Assembly (NCBI GenBank): GCA_020426325.1
Contig: JAGQQG010000013.1
Span: 1 to 64,000 of the forward strand
DNA: 64,000 bases
Direction: 5' to 3'
Source of the DNA: Planctomycetaceae bacterium
GTDB lineage: Bacteria > Planctomycetota > Planctomycetia > Planctomycetales > Planctomycetaceae
Part shown: piece after piece, positions 55,650 to 64,000 of the stretch
Layout: each line of letters starts with the position of its first letter
Numbering within the stretch: position 1 is the stretch's first letter
Notes under the pieces: generated by a model
Databases searched by the model: none
Told to the model about the DNA's origin: nothing
What the model saw: the letters and a program-made list of their open reading frames with translations, nothing else
Position numbers and translations under genes: made by a program

Positions 55650-56712
55650 TGGCCAGTTTCTTCGTCCAAAGGCTGTTGGGATACTCGGATTGCAGCTTGC
55701 CCGCTGCCAGGTCGGCCCGATCGACGTGTCCGAGACTCGGCCACAGCTTTGCCAAATGATACAACGCCTCGGCTTGCAGGTCATTCTCAGTCGACAGCGA
55801 GGGAATCACATCGAGATGCAGATATGCCATAACCGCGTCCTTCTCCCGACCGGCGATGGCCGCATAACAGTCGCCTTGCCTGACATACGCCTCAGCCTGC
55901 AGGCGGATGTCATCGACCGATGAGTTGTGGATGATCTCGTTCAGTGCATCTGCGGCTTCCTGGTATTTGTTCTCTCGTTGGAGAACGGTCGCCAGTCCCA
56001 GCAGGGCCTCAAACTTCCGGGCCTCTTCTGCCGGACTCTTCGCCTGCATGCTGGAGACCGACTCGAACGCTGTCCTTGCTGCAGCGACGTCACCCTGCTG
56101 GAGTGCCGTTCGCCCTAACGCAAGGTTGGCCGCCATTTGATAGTCCGGCCAGGGGGCGGCGGCGACGCGGTTGAACGCAGCATTCGCTTCCAGGGTTTCC
56201 TCTCGCGCCAGATGCACATCGCCCAGAAGAAGCAGTGCGTCGTAATAGCGGTAGTGCTCGGCATGCTCTTCGAGAAACTTGTTCAAAAGTTCGATCGCAG
56301 CTGATTGCTGCTCGGCGTCAACGAGAGCCAGCTTGCCAGTTGCCTGACAAATGCCATAAGTGATGTCATTCTGCAACAACTCCTGACCAGCAGGAGCTTC
56401 GGTCTTCGCCTTGTTGAAGTTTTCGATGGCCAACTCGTACTGTCCGCTGACGACGTTGCTTCTGGCGAGTTTGAGAGACCCGGGTTCACCGTCCCACTCA
56501 ATGCGTTCGATGTCATTGGCCGGCACCGTTGTTGCCGAACCCACTTTGGGCTTCACAGTGACTTCCGTTTTGCTGACCTCGGTGATCTCGCCCGCGGCCC
56601 GCTTGTCGGTACTCCTGCGTGTTACCGTATCGAGGCCGACAGCCGTGCGGTCGACCGCGACCGTAAACACAATCCAGAGGAGCAGGGGCTTGATGAGGTC
56701 ACGATGAAACAT
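55642..56712 (-). CDS. exported TPR protein
   Basis: A 356-residue protein with an N-terminal helix (PLLLWIVFTVAVDRTAVGL) that is a likely signal peptide. The first part (ITEVSKTEVTVKPKVG) is a small beta segment; from about residue 80 on it is tetratricopeptide-like, e.g. GQYELAIENFNKAKTEAP, LLLGDVHLAREETLEANAAFNRV, YQEAADALNEII. Probably a periplasmic scaffold. It lies 53 bases downstream of the larger TPR gene and overlaps the hydratase gene, forming one minus-strand unit. Function unknown. Confidence 0.82.
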   Translation of the reverse strand: MFHRDLIKPLLLWIVFTVAVDRTAVGLDTVTRRSTDKRAAGEITEVSKTEVTVKPKVGSATTVPANDIERIEWDGEPGSLKLARSNVVSGQYELAIENFNKAKTEAPAGQELLQNDITYGICQATGKLALVDAEQQSAAIELLNKFLEEHAEHYRYYDALLLLGDVHLAREETLEANAAFNRVAAAPWPDYQMAANLALGRTALQQGDVAAARTAFESVSSMQAKSPAEEARKFEALLGLATVLQRENKYQEAADALNEIIHNSSVDDIRLQAEAYVRQGDCYAAIAGREKDAVMAYLHLDVIPSLSTENDLQAEALYHLAKLWPSLGHVDRADLAAGKLQSEYPNSLWTKKLANE

Positions 56713-56765
56713 GATCGTCTCCGTTCGCCGTCGAGTGATGGATGTCTTGATGACCGCTTAAAAAC

Positions 56766-59700
56766 TCAGCGACGTTTGCGTGTGCGTGATGTCGTACGAC
56801 TTGAGGATGTTGATTTGGAAGGGGCTGCTGAAATGACAGACGCGTATTTTGCTCGCCGTTTCTTGTCCTGTTGGACCGTCATCACGTAAATACCGACAGC
56901 AGTTCCAATCCCGAGTGCCAACAGCACAACGATGAGTAGCATATTGCTGAACCCGCCGCTTTCGGTAGGGACTGTCTGAGCAGCTGAGTTGGGAGTGGAT
57001 GCAGGAGCAGTGCTGACAACTGCGGGGGATCCGTCGACCGGTTGACCGCTCTCAACGATCGTGTTGCGACGGACCAGTGGGACGACCGTTTCCCCCGACT
57101 CGGCAAGAGTCTTCTGGTAAAGCTCGTCAAATCGCTTCCAGTCGGCTTCCGGAATATCGTTCGTGATGGCGACAAACCGTTGGATTCCGAACCGCGCCTC
57201 ATCAAGGTGCTTGATCATGGCCTCGTTTGACGTCTGTTCGTCTGCCAACTCCAGCTGGCACAATGCCAGATGATATCGGGCATCAATGTGTTTCTGTGAG
57301 TATTCGGCAGTCGACTGGCCCATCTCGATCGCTCGCTGTAACCGCAGGGCGATTTGTGACCAGCCCCACATCGGACCCGCCTCCCCCTGTCCATTGATGG
57401 CGATTTGCAACTTCTCTTCAGCGTTGGCAGAACCACTGGTCGCCCAGTGTTCGTAGAGCCGTGCTGCGTCCATTTGAGCGTCAATCGCATTTGACCGCTC
57501 TGCCAGCACCTGTTGCATGACCTCGTCAGCAGCTGGGTAGTTCCCCTGCTCGCGACGGCAGTTGACCAGACGCAGTTGCACGCCGATCAATTGACCGCCT
57601 GTCTCCACAAAACTGGGTTCAGCTGCTGCTCGCTTGAGGATCTCGTCGTAAGTATCAGCGGACCGGTTGAAGTAGGTTGTCGCCTTGTCGCGATCGTTGA
57701 CAGAACCTTCCGCGAGACCGGTGTATGTCTCCGCGATCCAAAGCAAAGAATTGAACGTCTGTCCCTCCTTGCGATCGAAGAGATCACCGAGGAACGACTC
57801 AAATCCCGCCCGCACCTCGTTGAGCCGGGCTGTGTCGCCTGCTGCCTGAAGTTGTTCCAGTTCGCTATGCAATTCCTGCCCAAAGGCGACGTACACTTGT
57901 GTCAGCGCGCCGAGGTCACCGCCAGAACTCGCGATGGCCTCAAGCTGTTCACGTGTCTGCCGAGCCCCTTCAAGGTCGCGGATGCCGATGTATGCACGAA
58001 GAAGCTGCTGATAGGCGAGGCTGGCAATCGGCTGACTCTGGACCGCGCCGGCTTTTGTGGGCCGGGGCTGTCCCTCTGGCACCGCGACGGCATCGATCAC
58101 CGCGTGTGGAGAAACTGTGAGGAGTTCGATGGCTCCCTGCTTTTCGTCAGTCGTGTTGTAGATGCCCTGAGAATTCCGGATCTGCACGAGCGAGAGTTTT
58201 CCCAGGGCCAGATCATCGGGGGTCGCTGCATCCTCAGCAATCTGTTGTTGTCGCCGTTCGATTCCAACTGTGAGGTGTTGCTCGGCCTTCGCTTTCCATT
58301 CTGCCAGATGTTCGACCGGTGTCCGCTCGCTCTCCGGAAGTGCGGCCCGAGTGAGATAAGCGTTCCAGTAGGACTGGCCGGCACTCAACTGTGCGTCTGC
58401 ATACTGTTTCGATGTCGGAGGAATTTGGTCATACCACTCTGCAGCCTGTATCGGCTCATCGCTCTGCCGGAAGATGCGCGCGACTGCCAGACGGGCATCA
58501 ATGGCCCGGTCGCTTTCCGGCCATGTCTCAGCGATGAACTGTGCAGAGTTCATCAGCTGTTGCATCTCGAACTCGCGATTGTCCGCAGGGGCTTCCGAGA
58601 ACATTCGATCGAAGGCCGCCAGAGCAATATAGGCCGACTCCAGGGCGACCTCAGGTGAAGACGACTGATACTTGCGCCCGACGTAATCCGCCACCACCCC
58701 TGCTTCGAGGTACTTGCCTTCGAGGAAGTAGGAATAGGCCAGCCGAAACCGGGCGATATTTGTCTGTTCCGGGTCTGTCTGCGAGTCAGCCAGTTTCAGC
58801 GACAGATCGTACAACCGAGCCATCTCACTCGCAGTCGCCCTCAGTGTCAGCTGCAGTTCCTGTACCTTCGTCGCATCACCGGCGCTCTGGGCCTCCGCGA
58901 TGTTGGCATTCAGCTGTTTGGTCTCCTCCAGCCGCTGATTCGCGTTGCTGAAGGCCGTCTCAAAATCTCTCGGTTCGCCCTCATCCTTGTTGAGAACAGC
59001 CATTAACTTTTGGACGAGCGCCGCCGCCGGTGCCTTCAGAGGCCCCGGGTATCTGGCAACAGCACGAGCGTTGTCCAGCGCCTCATTGAGTGTGTTCGTC
59101 TTCAAAGCTTCCGGCATTGAGCGGTCGGATTGAGCGATCGCCTCCTGAGCCTTCGCGAGTTCATACTGGATGCCGAGTCCGACCATGGTTCGCACGCGGT
59201 CTGGCGACTCGTTTCGCCAGTTGGTCGCCTCCTCGACCACGAGTTGATGATCGTTGCGACTCTCATCATTGAGGCAGATCAGGCGGAACCAGCGAACCTG
59301 ATCCTGCAGGTTCTGCAACTGATCACCGGGGTGCTCCAGGATCTCGTTGTAGACGCCCAGGGCCTTGCGGATGTCCCCCTGTTCTTCAAAACACTTTCCT
59401 TGCCACATGCGTGCGTGCAGCCCGGCGATCTGACTGCGATACTTCTGATGAATCGTCTCAAATTCAACAGCCGCCTGGTTCAGAAGTTCTGTCTGTTTGG
59501 CGGAATCCTCGTCATGGGTTTGAGCCTCTTCGTAGGTGCATCGAGCCAGATCGAGCTGGGCTTGCATAAACAGTCGCTCGGCCTCTGCCCGCTCGGCCTG
59601 CTTGTCCTTCTCTTCCTCAGGAATGAAGCCTTTCAGTTTCTCCCACGCTGCCTGATACCGGTCGTGTGCCTGCTGAAAGACGCTACGAGCCTGAGCAATC

Positions 59701-60149
59701 AAGGTGCGTGCTTGTTCCGGGCTGCCCGCATTGGACTGCCACATCGCGAGCTGCGCTTTGTTCAGCAGGATGCGTGCAGACTCCGTATTCGCCTGCGCCC
59801 GGAGCGGATGATCCGGAGACGTCTTGGCAAACTGCTCAAACAGGGCCTGTGCTTCGTCGAGTTGCCTTGAACGGGCATCTGCGTTCCTGATCGATCGCGA
59901 ACTGTCGAGTAACGTGACTGCCCGCTCATACGGGATCACTTCTCGAACGTCGGCTGGCGTCCTGTCATTCTGCTCGATTTGATCGAGGTAGGTTTCCGCC
60001 AGATCATAAAACTGTCTCTCGCGGAGACCTCGCACAAACTCCAGGTACGGCTCAGCTGCCGATGCGAAGGAGCACAAGCCGAAGGCAAGAAGAGATGCCG
60101 CGACCGTCAGAAAGCGGATCAAATGGCCTGGAAGCAATCTTGCCTGCAT
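56766..60149 (-). CDS. large exported TPR protein with a C-terminal membrane anchor
   Basis: An 1127-residue protein. Signal peptide at the start (FLTVAASLLAFGLCSFASAAEP). Many helical TPR-like units fill the rest, for example FYDLAETYLDQIEQND, AALALDEAQALFEQF-type helices, YSFYLEGKYLEAGVVADYVG-type helices and DARYHLALCQLELADEQ. Near the C-terminus is one membrane helix (NMLLIVVLLALGIGTAVGIYV) followed by a basic tail rich in Lys, Arg and Ser. This topology fits a long periplasmic arm anchored in the inner membrane. Function unknown; operon partner of the smaller TPR gene. Confidence 0.82.
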   Translation of the reverse strand: MQARLLPGHLIRFLTVAASLLAFGLCSFASAAEPYLEFVRGLRERQFYDLAETYLDQIEQNDRTPADVREVIPYERAVTLLDSSRSIRNADARSRQLDEAQALFEQFAKTSPDHPLRAQANTESARILLNKAQLAMWQSNAGSPEQARTLIAQARSVFQQAHDRYQAAWEKLKGFIPEEEKDKQAERAEAERLFMQAQLDLARCTYEEAQTHDEDSAKQTELLNQAAVEFETIHQKYRSQIAGLHARMWQGKCFEEQGDIRKALGVYNEILEHPGDQLQNLQDQVRWFRLICLNDESRNDHQLVVEEATNWRNESPDRVRTMVGLGIQYELAKAQEAIAQSDRSMPEALKTNTLNEALDNARAVARYPGPLKAPAAALVQKLMAVLNKDEGEPRDFETAFSNANQRLEETKQLNANIAEAQSAGDATKVQELQLTLRATASEMARLYDLSLKLADSQTDPEQTNIARFRLAYSYFLEGKYLEAGVVADYVGRKYQSSSPEVALESAYIALAAFDRMFSEAPADNREFEMQQLMNSAQFIAETWPESDRAIDARLAVARIFRQSDEPIQAAEWYDQIPPTSKQYADAQLSAGQSYWNAYLTRAALPESERTPVEHLAEWKAKAEQHLTVGIERRQQQIAEDAATPDDLALGKLSLVQIRNSQGIYNTTDEKQGAIELLTVSPHAVIDAVAVPEGQPRPTKAGAVQSQPIASLAYQQLLRAYIGIRDLEGARQTREQLEAIASSGGDLGALTQVYVAFGQELHSELEQLQAAGDTARLNEVRAGFESFLGDLFDRKEGQTFNSLLWIAETYTGLAEGSVNDRDKATTYFNRSADTYDEILKRAAAEPSFVETGGQLIGVQLRLVNCRREQGNYPAADEVMQQVLAERSNAIDAQMDAARLYEHWATSGSANAEEKLQIAINGQGEAGPMWGWSQIALRLQRAIEMGQSTAEYSQKHIDARYHLALCQLELADEQTSNEAMIKHLDEARFGIQRFVAITNDIPEADWKRFDELYQKTLAESGETVVPLVRRNTIVESGQPVDGSPAVVSTAPASTPNSAAQTVPTESGGFSNMLLIVVLLALGIGTAVGIYVMTVQQDKKRRAKYASVISAAPSKSTSSSRTTSRTRKRR

Positions 60150-60410
60150 TCGTCGTTCACCACCCTGAGTGCGGAGCGAGAGCTAATGTTTCTTCTTCCA
60201 GAATAGACCCGGCGAACCACACACGCAAGTAGCGCACTGCGGTCGAGATATCGCCATCAAGCAAGGATGTCACTTGGATGGGTGGCATGGCGTCACGGCG
60301 ATAGCCGGGTCGTCATGTTTGGAAGTCGCTGAATACATGCTCACCCGACTATCGGCGTGAGAGCATGCCACCCTCCACGTCGATTCAGGTCAGACGATCA
60401 AGTAGGGATC
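60150..60410. other. intergenic region with a long hairpin
   Basis: About 260 bases between the esterase end and the TPR gene start, both minus. It should hold the TPR-gene promoter. Its main content is the 94-base hairpin at 60280-60373. Confidence 0.5.
60280..60373. repeat. 94-base imperfect hairpin with GGGTGGCATG ends
   Basis: Two 39-base arms (60280-60318 and 60335-60373) match at 31 of 39 positions and are separated by 16 bases. The ends GGGTGGCATG/CATGCCACCC are perfect. It looks like a dispersed palindromic repeat (REP or MITE-like). Confidence 0.8.
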
Positions 60411-61550
60411 TCACTCGGTTGGCTGCACTAGATATGTTGCAGTTGCCTCGGAGGGCTTGAGATGCGTGTCCATCCAGGCGTAGATGAGTGCCCGGGACTC
60501 ATGTTCGACCGAGTGACCTCGGCCGTGCATGAAGAAGGCGAAGTTCGCCGGGACACCGACGATTTCATAGACGTCCATCACCTTCATCAGCATCAAGGCC
60601 CGCTGACGTTGGGTGAGAGGCGGACCATCGTTGAGTCCCGCCACATCCAGGTAGGCTCGCGGTGCCACGAGGGCCATGATCTCGTGGAAGTCGATCGGCG
60701 GTAACTCCCCTTTGAGCAGTCCGGGGCGCAGATGTTTGAAGTAGACATACCAATGGTCTCGTGACCAGGCCTCGACGTTCGGGTTGTGTCGAAAGAACGA
60801 AGCGGCACAGTTCCCCGCAGCTGCTTTGATGCGGTCATCGTAAGCGGCCAGGAACATCGTGCCGTGTCCGCCCAGCGAATGTCCGAGTGCCCCGATCCGT
60901 TCACCATCGACCTCGTCCATCGACTGCAGGACATCGACCGCAATGGAATGTTCAAACGTGAACTTTCCGACCGAGGTCCACTCCGGATGTTTCTGGTGAA
61001 AGCGACCCGTTTCGTAGGGGCCTTCCGGCGGGACACGATGCCCCGCGACGAAATGATCAGGGGCAATCACGACATATCCGCGACGGCACAGGTGGTCGAG
61101 ATAAGCCTTGTCAGGATTATCAATTAGCCCGGCTGCCCGCTCCTTGCCATGGTCATACGTGCCATGCAGGGCGACGACTGCGGGCAAGGGACCTTCTCGC
61201 TCGAGCGGCACGCCGAGGTAGGCATGGGCTCGTTCGTCGACTTCGACCGCATAGCTGATCAGCCGTCGCTCGTAGATGCCGTCGACCTCGACTGTTTCGT
61301 GCACCTGCAAATCCAGCGGAACCCTGTTCGGCTTCTGATCGTCACGCAGCAATTCGAGATACCGTCGTTTGAGCACTTCCCGATGCCGCTGCCAGTCTTC
61401 AACGGTCTCAACCCCCTCCAACAGGTCGTCCCAGGAAGACTCGATCACCGGCGCATCCGACCGCAGTCGAACCGGTTTGTCGGCGTGTATGGGCGAAACG
61501 ACGAACCCGAAAAAGATCAGCAAAGAGTGACAGGCTTGTCGGTGAGTCAT
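60411..61550 (-). CDS. exported alpha/beta hydrolase (dienelactone/acetyl-xylan-esterase-like)
   Basis: A 379-residue protein with a signal peptide (SLLIFFGFVVSPIHA). The hydrolase fold shows VVALHGTYDHGK, the nucleophile motif GHSLGGHG, then LDVAGLNDG (Asp) and MHGRGHSVEHE (His). Many such enzymes in planctomycetes act on acetylated or sulfated polysaccharides; the real substrate is not shown. ATG 61550 overlaps the aroB stop by 4 bases (ATGA), so it is translationally coupled to aroB without an obvious metabolic link. Confidence 0.84.
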   Translation of the reverse strand: MTHRQACHSLLIFFGFVVSPIHADKPVRLRSDAPVIESSWDDLLEGVETVEDWQRHREVLKRRYLELLRDDQKPNRVPLDLQVHETVEVDGIYERRLISYAVEVDERAHAYLGVPLEREGPLPAVVALHGTYDHGKERAAGLIDNPDKAYLDHLCRRGYVVIAPDHFVAGHRVPPEGPYETGRFHQKHPEWTSVGKFTFEHSIAVDVLQSMDEVDGERIGALGHSLGGHGTMFLAAYDDRIKAAAGNCAASFFRHNPNVEAWSRDHWYVYFKHLRPGLLKGELPPIDFHEIMALVAPRAYLDVAGLNDGPPLTQRQRALMLMKVMDVYEIVGVPANFAFFMHGRGHSVEHESRALIYAWMDTHLKPSEATATYLVQPTE

Positions 61551-62665
61551 AGCAAGACTCTCACATCGTCTTCGGGAACATCATCGAACAGTTCAACATG
61601 TCCCAGCTTCGTGGGCAGAATGAAACGCAGTTTGCCACCGAGAGTCTTCTTGTCCAGACGCATCCGTCCGATGATGTCGTCAGCTGACCATGACGCGGTA
61701 GCCGGTCGTGCGGTCGGAAGACCGACAGCTCCGAGCAAACGAACCTGACGGTCCGTGATCGTCGCATCGATAAGGCCGCGACGTTCGGCCAGTCGCGACG
61801 CATCCACCATGCCGATTGCAACAGCCTCTCCATGTAGCAGCTCACCGTACCCAGCGAGAGCCTCATAGGCATGAGCAAACGTGTGTCCGTAGTTCAGCAC
61901 AGCCCGGAGGCCCGTGCGTTCGTACTCGTCCTGCTCGACCACATCCGCCTTGAGCTGACAACTGCGGGCAATCGCGTGTCTTAGGACTTCCGGGTCACGC
62001 TGATTCAAGCCGTCGACATGTTCCTCCAGATAGGCGAAGAACTCTGCATCGAGGATCACGCCATACTTCACGACCTCTGCCAGTCCTGAGCGATACTCCC
62101 GGTCCGGCAGCGTGCCAAGGACGTCCGTGTCGATGAACACGCCGATCGGTTGGTGAAAAGCTCCGATAAGGTTCTTGGCCCGAGGATGGTTGATGCCCGT
62201 CTTGCCCCCGACTGAGCTGTCAACGTCGGCGAGCAGAGACGTCGGCACCTGCACAAACGGAACGCCTCGGGCGTATGTCGCTGCCAGAAAACCGGCCGCG
62301 TCACCCACGACTCCGCCCCCCACGGCGACCACGAGCGTCCGACGGTCCGCGTGAAGATCGACCAGACGATCGTACATCTCGGACATCACGCTCAGCGACT
62401 TTGACTGCTCGCCCGCTGCGATCACGATCAACTCGGTCGTCCAGCCATCAGTGGCTAACGAGTGCTGAACTGCCTCCGCATGCGGTCGGACATTCGTGTC
62501 GGTCACAATGGCCGCTTTGCGACCAGTATTTGGCCATCCGCCCAGTCGATCGCCCCACGATGCAACGTCATCTGCAATGGACGTCAATGCCCCACTCGCG
62601 ATCACGATCTCATAACTGCGATCACCCAGATTGACGTTGACGGTTGTGTGTTTGGAATGAGTCAC
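61547..62665 (-). CDS. aroB: 3-dehydroquinate synthase
   Basis: A 372-residue enzyme of the shikimate pathway that cyclises DAHP. NAD-binding segment VVAVGGGVVGDAAGFLAATYARG, then QVPTSLLADVDSSVGGKTGIN, KNLIGAFHQP, the metal ligands in LNYGHTFAHAYE and LHGEAVAIGM. All expected. It feeds chorismate synthesis, which would also supply the chorismate-lyase-like protein at 14528. Gap of 21 bases to the isomerase gene upstream. Confidence 0.96.
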   Translation of the reverse strand: MTHSKHTTVNVNLGDRSYEIVIASGALTSIADDVASWGDRLGGWPNTGRKAAIVTDTNVRPHAEAVQHSLATDGWTTELIVIAAGEQSKSLSVMSEMYDRLVDLHADRRTLVVAVGGGVVGDAAGFLAATYARGVPFVQVPTSLLADVDSSVGGKTGINHPRAKNLIGAFHQPIGVFIDTDVLGTLPDREYRSGLAEVVKYGVILDAEFFAYLEEHVDGLNQRDPEVLRHAIARSCQLKADVVEQDEYERTGLRAVLNYGHTFAHAYEALAGYGELLHGEAVAIGMVDASRLAERRGLIDATITDRQVRLLGAVGLPTARPATASWSADDIIGRMRLDKKTLGGKLRFILPTKLGHVELFDDVPEDDVRVLL

Positions 62666-62686
62666 AACTCTTGATCTTTCAAAACG

Positions 62687-63571
62687 CTACAGCGGCCAGT
62701 GTTCGGCGATCTTGTTCTTCAGGAAGACGACACTCCCCTGCAATTGCTCGAACCCGTCGACGCCATCCTCGATACTGATCCAGCTGTCGAAACCGACGCT
62801 GGCCAACGTCGAGAAGATCGCGTCGTAGTCGTTCATCCCCTTACCGATCTCACCGTGGCTCAGCCGCTTCGCGTAACCAAGGCTGTCTTCCTCCTTGCGA
62901 AGATCCTCGATGGTGCCTTCCTTCAGATACCGGTCGCTGGCATGCATCGTGACGACTCGATCCTTGATGAGTTCGAGCAGTTCGAGAGGGTCTTCGCCTG
63001 CAAGGATGGTGTTGCTGGGGTCGTAATTCACACCGAAGTTTGGGGCATCGATCTCTTTGACCAGGTCCGCAAACACGTCCATGTGCTGGGCGAACTCCGG
63101 GTACGTCCAGTAGTTGTCCTTATAATGGTTCTCAAGGATCAGCGTCACACCCCGCTCGGCCGCGTACGGAAGACACGCCTCGATCGACTCAGCTGCATAC
63201 CGGATGCCTTCCTCTCGCGAGACTTCGGGGCGCCGTTGACCGGACAGCACGCGGCAGTAGGTCCCGCCCAGTTCGGCCGTCATGTCGATGTCTCGCTTCT
63301 CGTTGTCGATCTGTTGCTGGCGGAACTTCGGATCCGGATGTGTGAAGTCAGGCGAGGCACACATCATGGGGATGGACATGCCATGATCCTCGGTCCGTTT
63401 GCGAAACTCGGGCCACCGAGACCTATCCTTGAGGTCGAGCAGCCCGGTGTAAAACTCCAGGCCTTCGACATCGAGCTGAGCAGCGAGATCGATCCACTCC
63501 ACGAGACTCATCGAGCCGTCGATGCAGAGCTGATCCAGATACGCCTTAGGAAAAACCGCGAGCTGGGGCAT
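62687..63571 (-). CDS. sugar phosphate isomerase/epimerase-type TIM barrel
   Basis: A 294-residue protein of the xylose-isomerase-like TIM-barrel superfamily. Metal-ligand regions can be seen: LILENHYKD (Glu), FGVNYDPSNTI (Asp), VTMHASDRY (His) and SIEDGVDG (Glu). No signal peptide. Such proteins interconvert keto-sugars or their phosphates. It lies upstream of aroB, with a dehydrogenase further upstream on the same strand, so a small sugar pathway is possible. Confidence 0.87.
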   Translation of the reverse strand: MPQLAVFPKAYLDQLCIDGSMSLVEWIDLAAQLDVEGLEFYTGLLDLKDRSRWPEFRKRTEDHGMSIPMMCASPDFTHPDPKFRQQQIDNEKRDIDMTAELGGTYCRVLSGQRRPEVSREEGIRYAAESIEACLPYAAERGVTLILENHYKDNYWTYPEFAQHMDVFADLVKEIDAPNFGVNYDPSNTILAGEDPLELLELIKDRVVTMHASDRYLKEGTIEDLRKEEDSLGYAKRLSHGEIGKGMNDYDAIFSTLASVGFDSWISIEDGVDGFEQLQGSVVFLKNKIAEHWPL

Positions 63572-63577
63572 TGGACT

Positions 63578-63600
63578 TTGGTCAGTTGATGAGATGAATG
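63578..63600 (+). repeat. second copy of the tRNA-spacer repeat
   Basis: TTGGTCAGTTGATGAG at 63578-63593 is identical to 32757-32772, and ATGAAT follows in both, directly here and after an insertion there. It lies in the leader of the isomerase gene. Confidence 0.6.
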
Positions 63601-63617
63601 GCTGAAGAGTAGTTCTC

Positions 63618-63646
63618 GATCGCCGCTTGCGGATAAGCGAGCGATC
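63618..63646 (-). terminator. hairpin overlapping the dehydrogenase stop codon
   Basis: GATCGC-CGCTT pairs with AAGCG-A-GCGATC, an 11-bp stem with one bulge and a 6-base loop. It covers the TGA of the gene ending at 63645. No T tract, so the termination role is uncertain. Confidence 0.4.
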
Positions 63647-64000
63647 ACGGTTTCAATACGGCCTTGGCGATCTCTCCGCTGTGCATGCTCTCAAAAGCTG
63701 TGTGCCAGTCTTCGAGTGGCCAGATTCCGCCGGTGATGCGAGTGACGTCGAATTGACCGTCAGCCATCAGGCAGAGCACGCGTTCCCACATCGGCCAGTT
63801 GTGACTAAAGCTTCCTTGCAGCCGGACATTGTTCTGGACGATTGGGTCGAGCGAGAAACCGAGCGGATCGCGGCCCCAGCCGACCTTTGTGATCCAGCCA
63901 TTCGGACGCACGACATCGATCGCCAGCTTCAGCGTAGCAGAGATTCCCGCAGCATCGATCACGCCATCCGCACCGAGTCCATCGCGAGCCCTCGCCCAGT
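63645..64000 (-). CDS. zinc-type alcohol dehydrogenase, C-terminal part (cut by window end)
   Basis: The last about 118 residues of a medium-chain dehydrogenase; the frame stays open to base 64000. Visible parts are GADGVIDAAG (cofactor-fold strand), AIDVVRPNGWITKVGWG, and the C-terminal GGIWPLEDWHTAFESMHSGEIAKAVLKP, all typical of zinc sorbitol/alcohol dehydrogenases. The substrate and zinc-binding parts are outside the window. Same strand as the TIM-barrel isomerase 73 bases downstream. Confidence 0.85.
   Translation of the reverse strand, partial: WARARDGLGADGVIDAAGISATLKLAIDVVRPNGWITKVGWGRDPLGFSLDPIVQNNVRLQGSFSHNWPMWERVLCLMADGQFDVTRITGGIWPLEDWHTAFESMHSGEIAKAVLKP

Noticed and set aside
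57513-58658. 381-residue open frame on the plus strand
   Set aside because: It is antisense to the large TPR gene, whose repeats and signal peptide are convincing; the frame has no domain features.
62699-63589. 296-residue open frame on the plus strand
   Set aside because: Mirror of the TIM-barrel isomerase gene; no recognisable protein features.

Overview
The window is a 64 kb stretch of bacterial chromosome that most resembles a planctomycete (Planctomycetia, Gimesia/Rubinisphaera-like). The basis is protein content: a DUF1571 lipoprotein, an N-terminal LExRxLL export motif on a surface protein, large VWA and TPR envelope proteins, a redoxin/heme/copper-oxygenase fusion, and Cys/Tyr/Gly-rich secreted proteins. 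No rRNA marker is present, so the assignment is an inference from gene families.

Region by region. 1-2.4 kb: a broken clpB end, a small membrane protein, a cold-shock protein with a clear terminator, and an exported Gfo/Idh/MocA protein. 2.5-10 kb: a cyclophilin fused to a repetitive surface region, a double-VWA membrane protein, a lipase-like hydrolase and a uronate-dehydrogenase-like SDR. 10-21.5 kb: a Tad pilus locus in two minus-strand blocks (tadE-tadG-tadE, then cpaF-tadB-tadC), separated by a HemW-like radical SAM protein, a Uma2 protein, a chorismate-lyase-like protein overlapping a flavin-dependent-halogenase-like protein, and smpB. 22-31.7 kb: a coiled-coil protein built of about 24-residue repeats, two divergent Cys-rich secreted proteins, an A-type Fe-S carrier, an FHA protein, the redoxin fusion, an aldonolactone-oxidase-like flavoprotein and a lysoplasmalogenase-like protein.

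31.9-33.3 kb holds seven tRNA genes (Glu, Ile, Lys, Thr, Gly, Asn, Ser) plus a broken tRNA-Gln-like half. Most of the spacers between them carry long inverted repeats. 33.3-39.2 kb: pyruvate carboxylase, then a winged-helix regulator with purE and purK. 39.4-44.9 kb: a type I secretion set (ABC, HlyD, TolC) whose ABC protein has lost most catalytic ATPase residues. 45-46.6 kb: an arsR-aquaporin-arsC arsenic operon. 47-55.6 kb: an exported nitrilase, then an acyl-CoA dehydrogenase, a biotin-dependent acyl-CoA carboxylase (two subunits), an AtuA-like protein and a convergent methylglutaconyl-CoA-hydratase-like protein, together pointing to leucine/isovalerate or isoprenoid breakdown. 55.6-64 kb: two TPR proteins, an esterase overlapping aroB, a TIM-barrel sugar isomerase and the end of a zinc alcohol dehydrogenase.

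The points most worth following up are the tRNA array with its hairpin spacers, the chorismate-lyase/halogenase pair, the degenerate ABC exporter, the carboxyltransferase gene without a standard start codon, and the in-frame stop in clpB.
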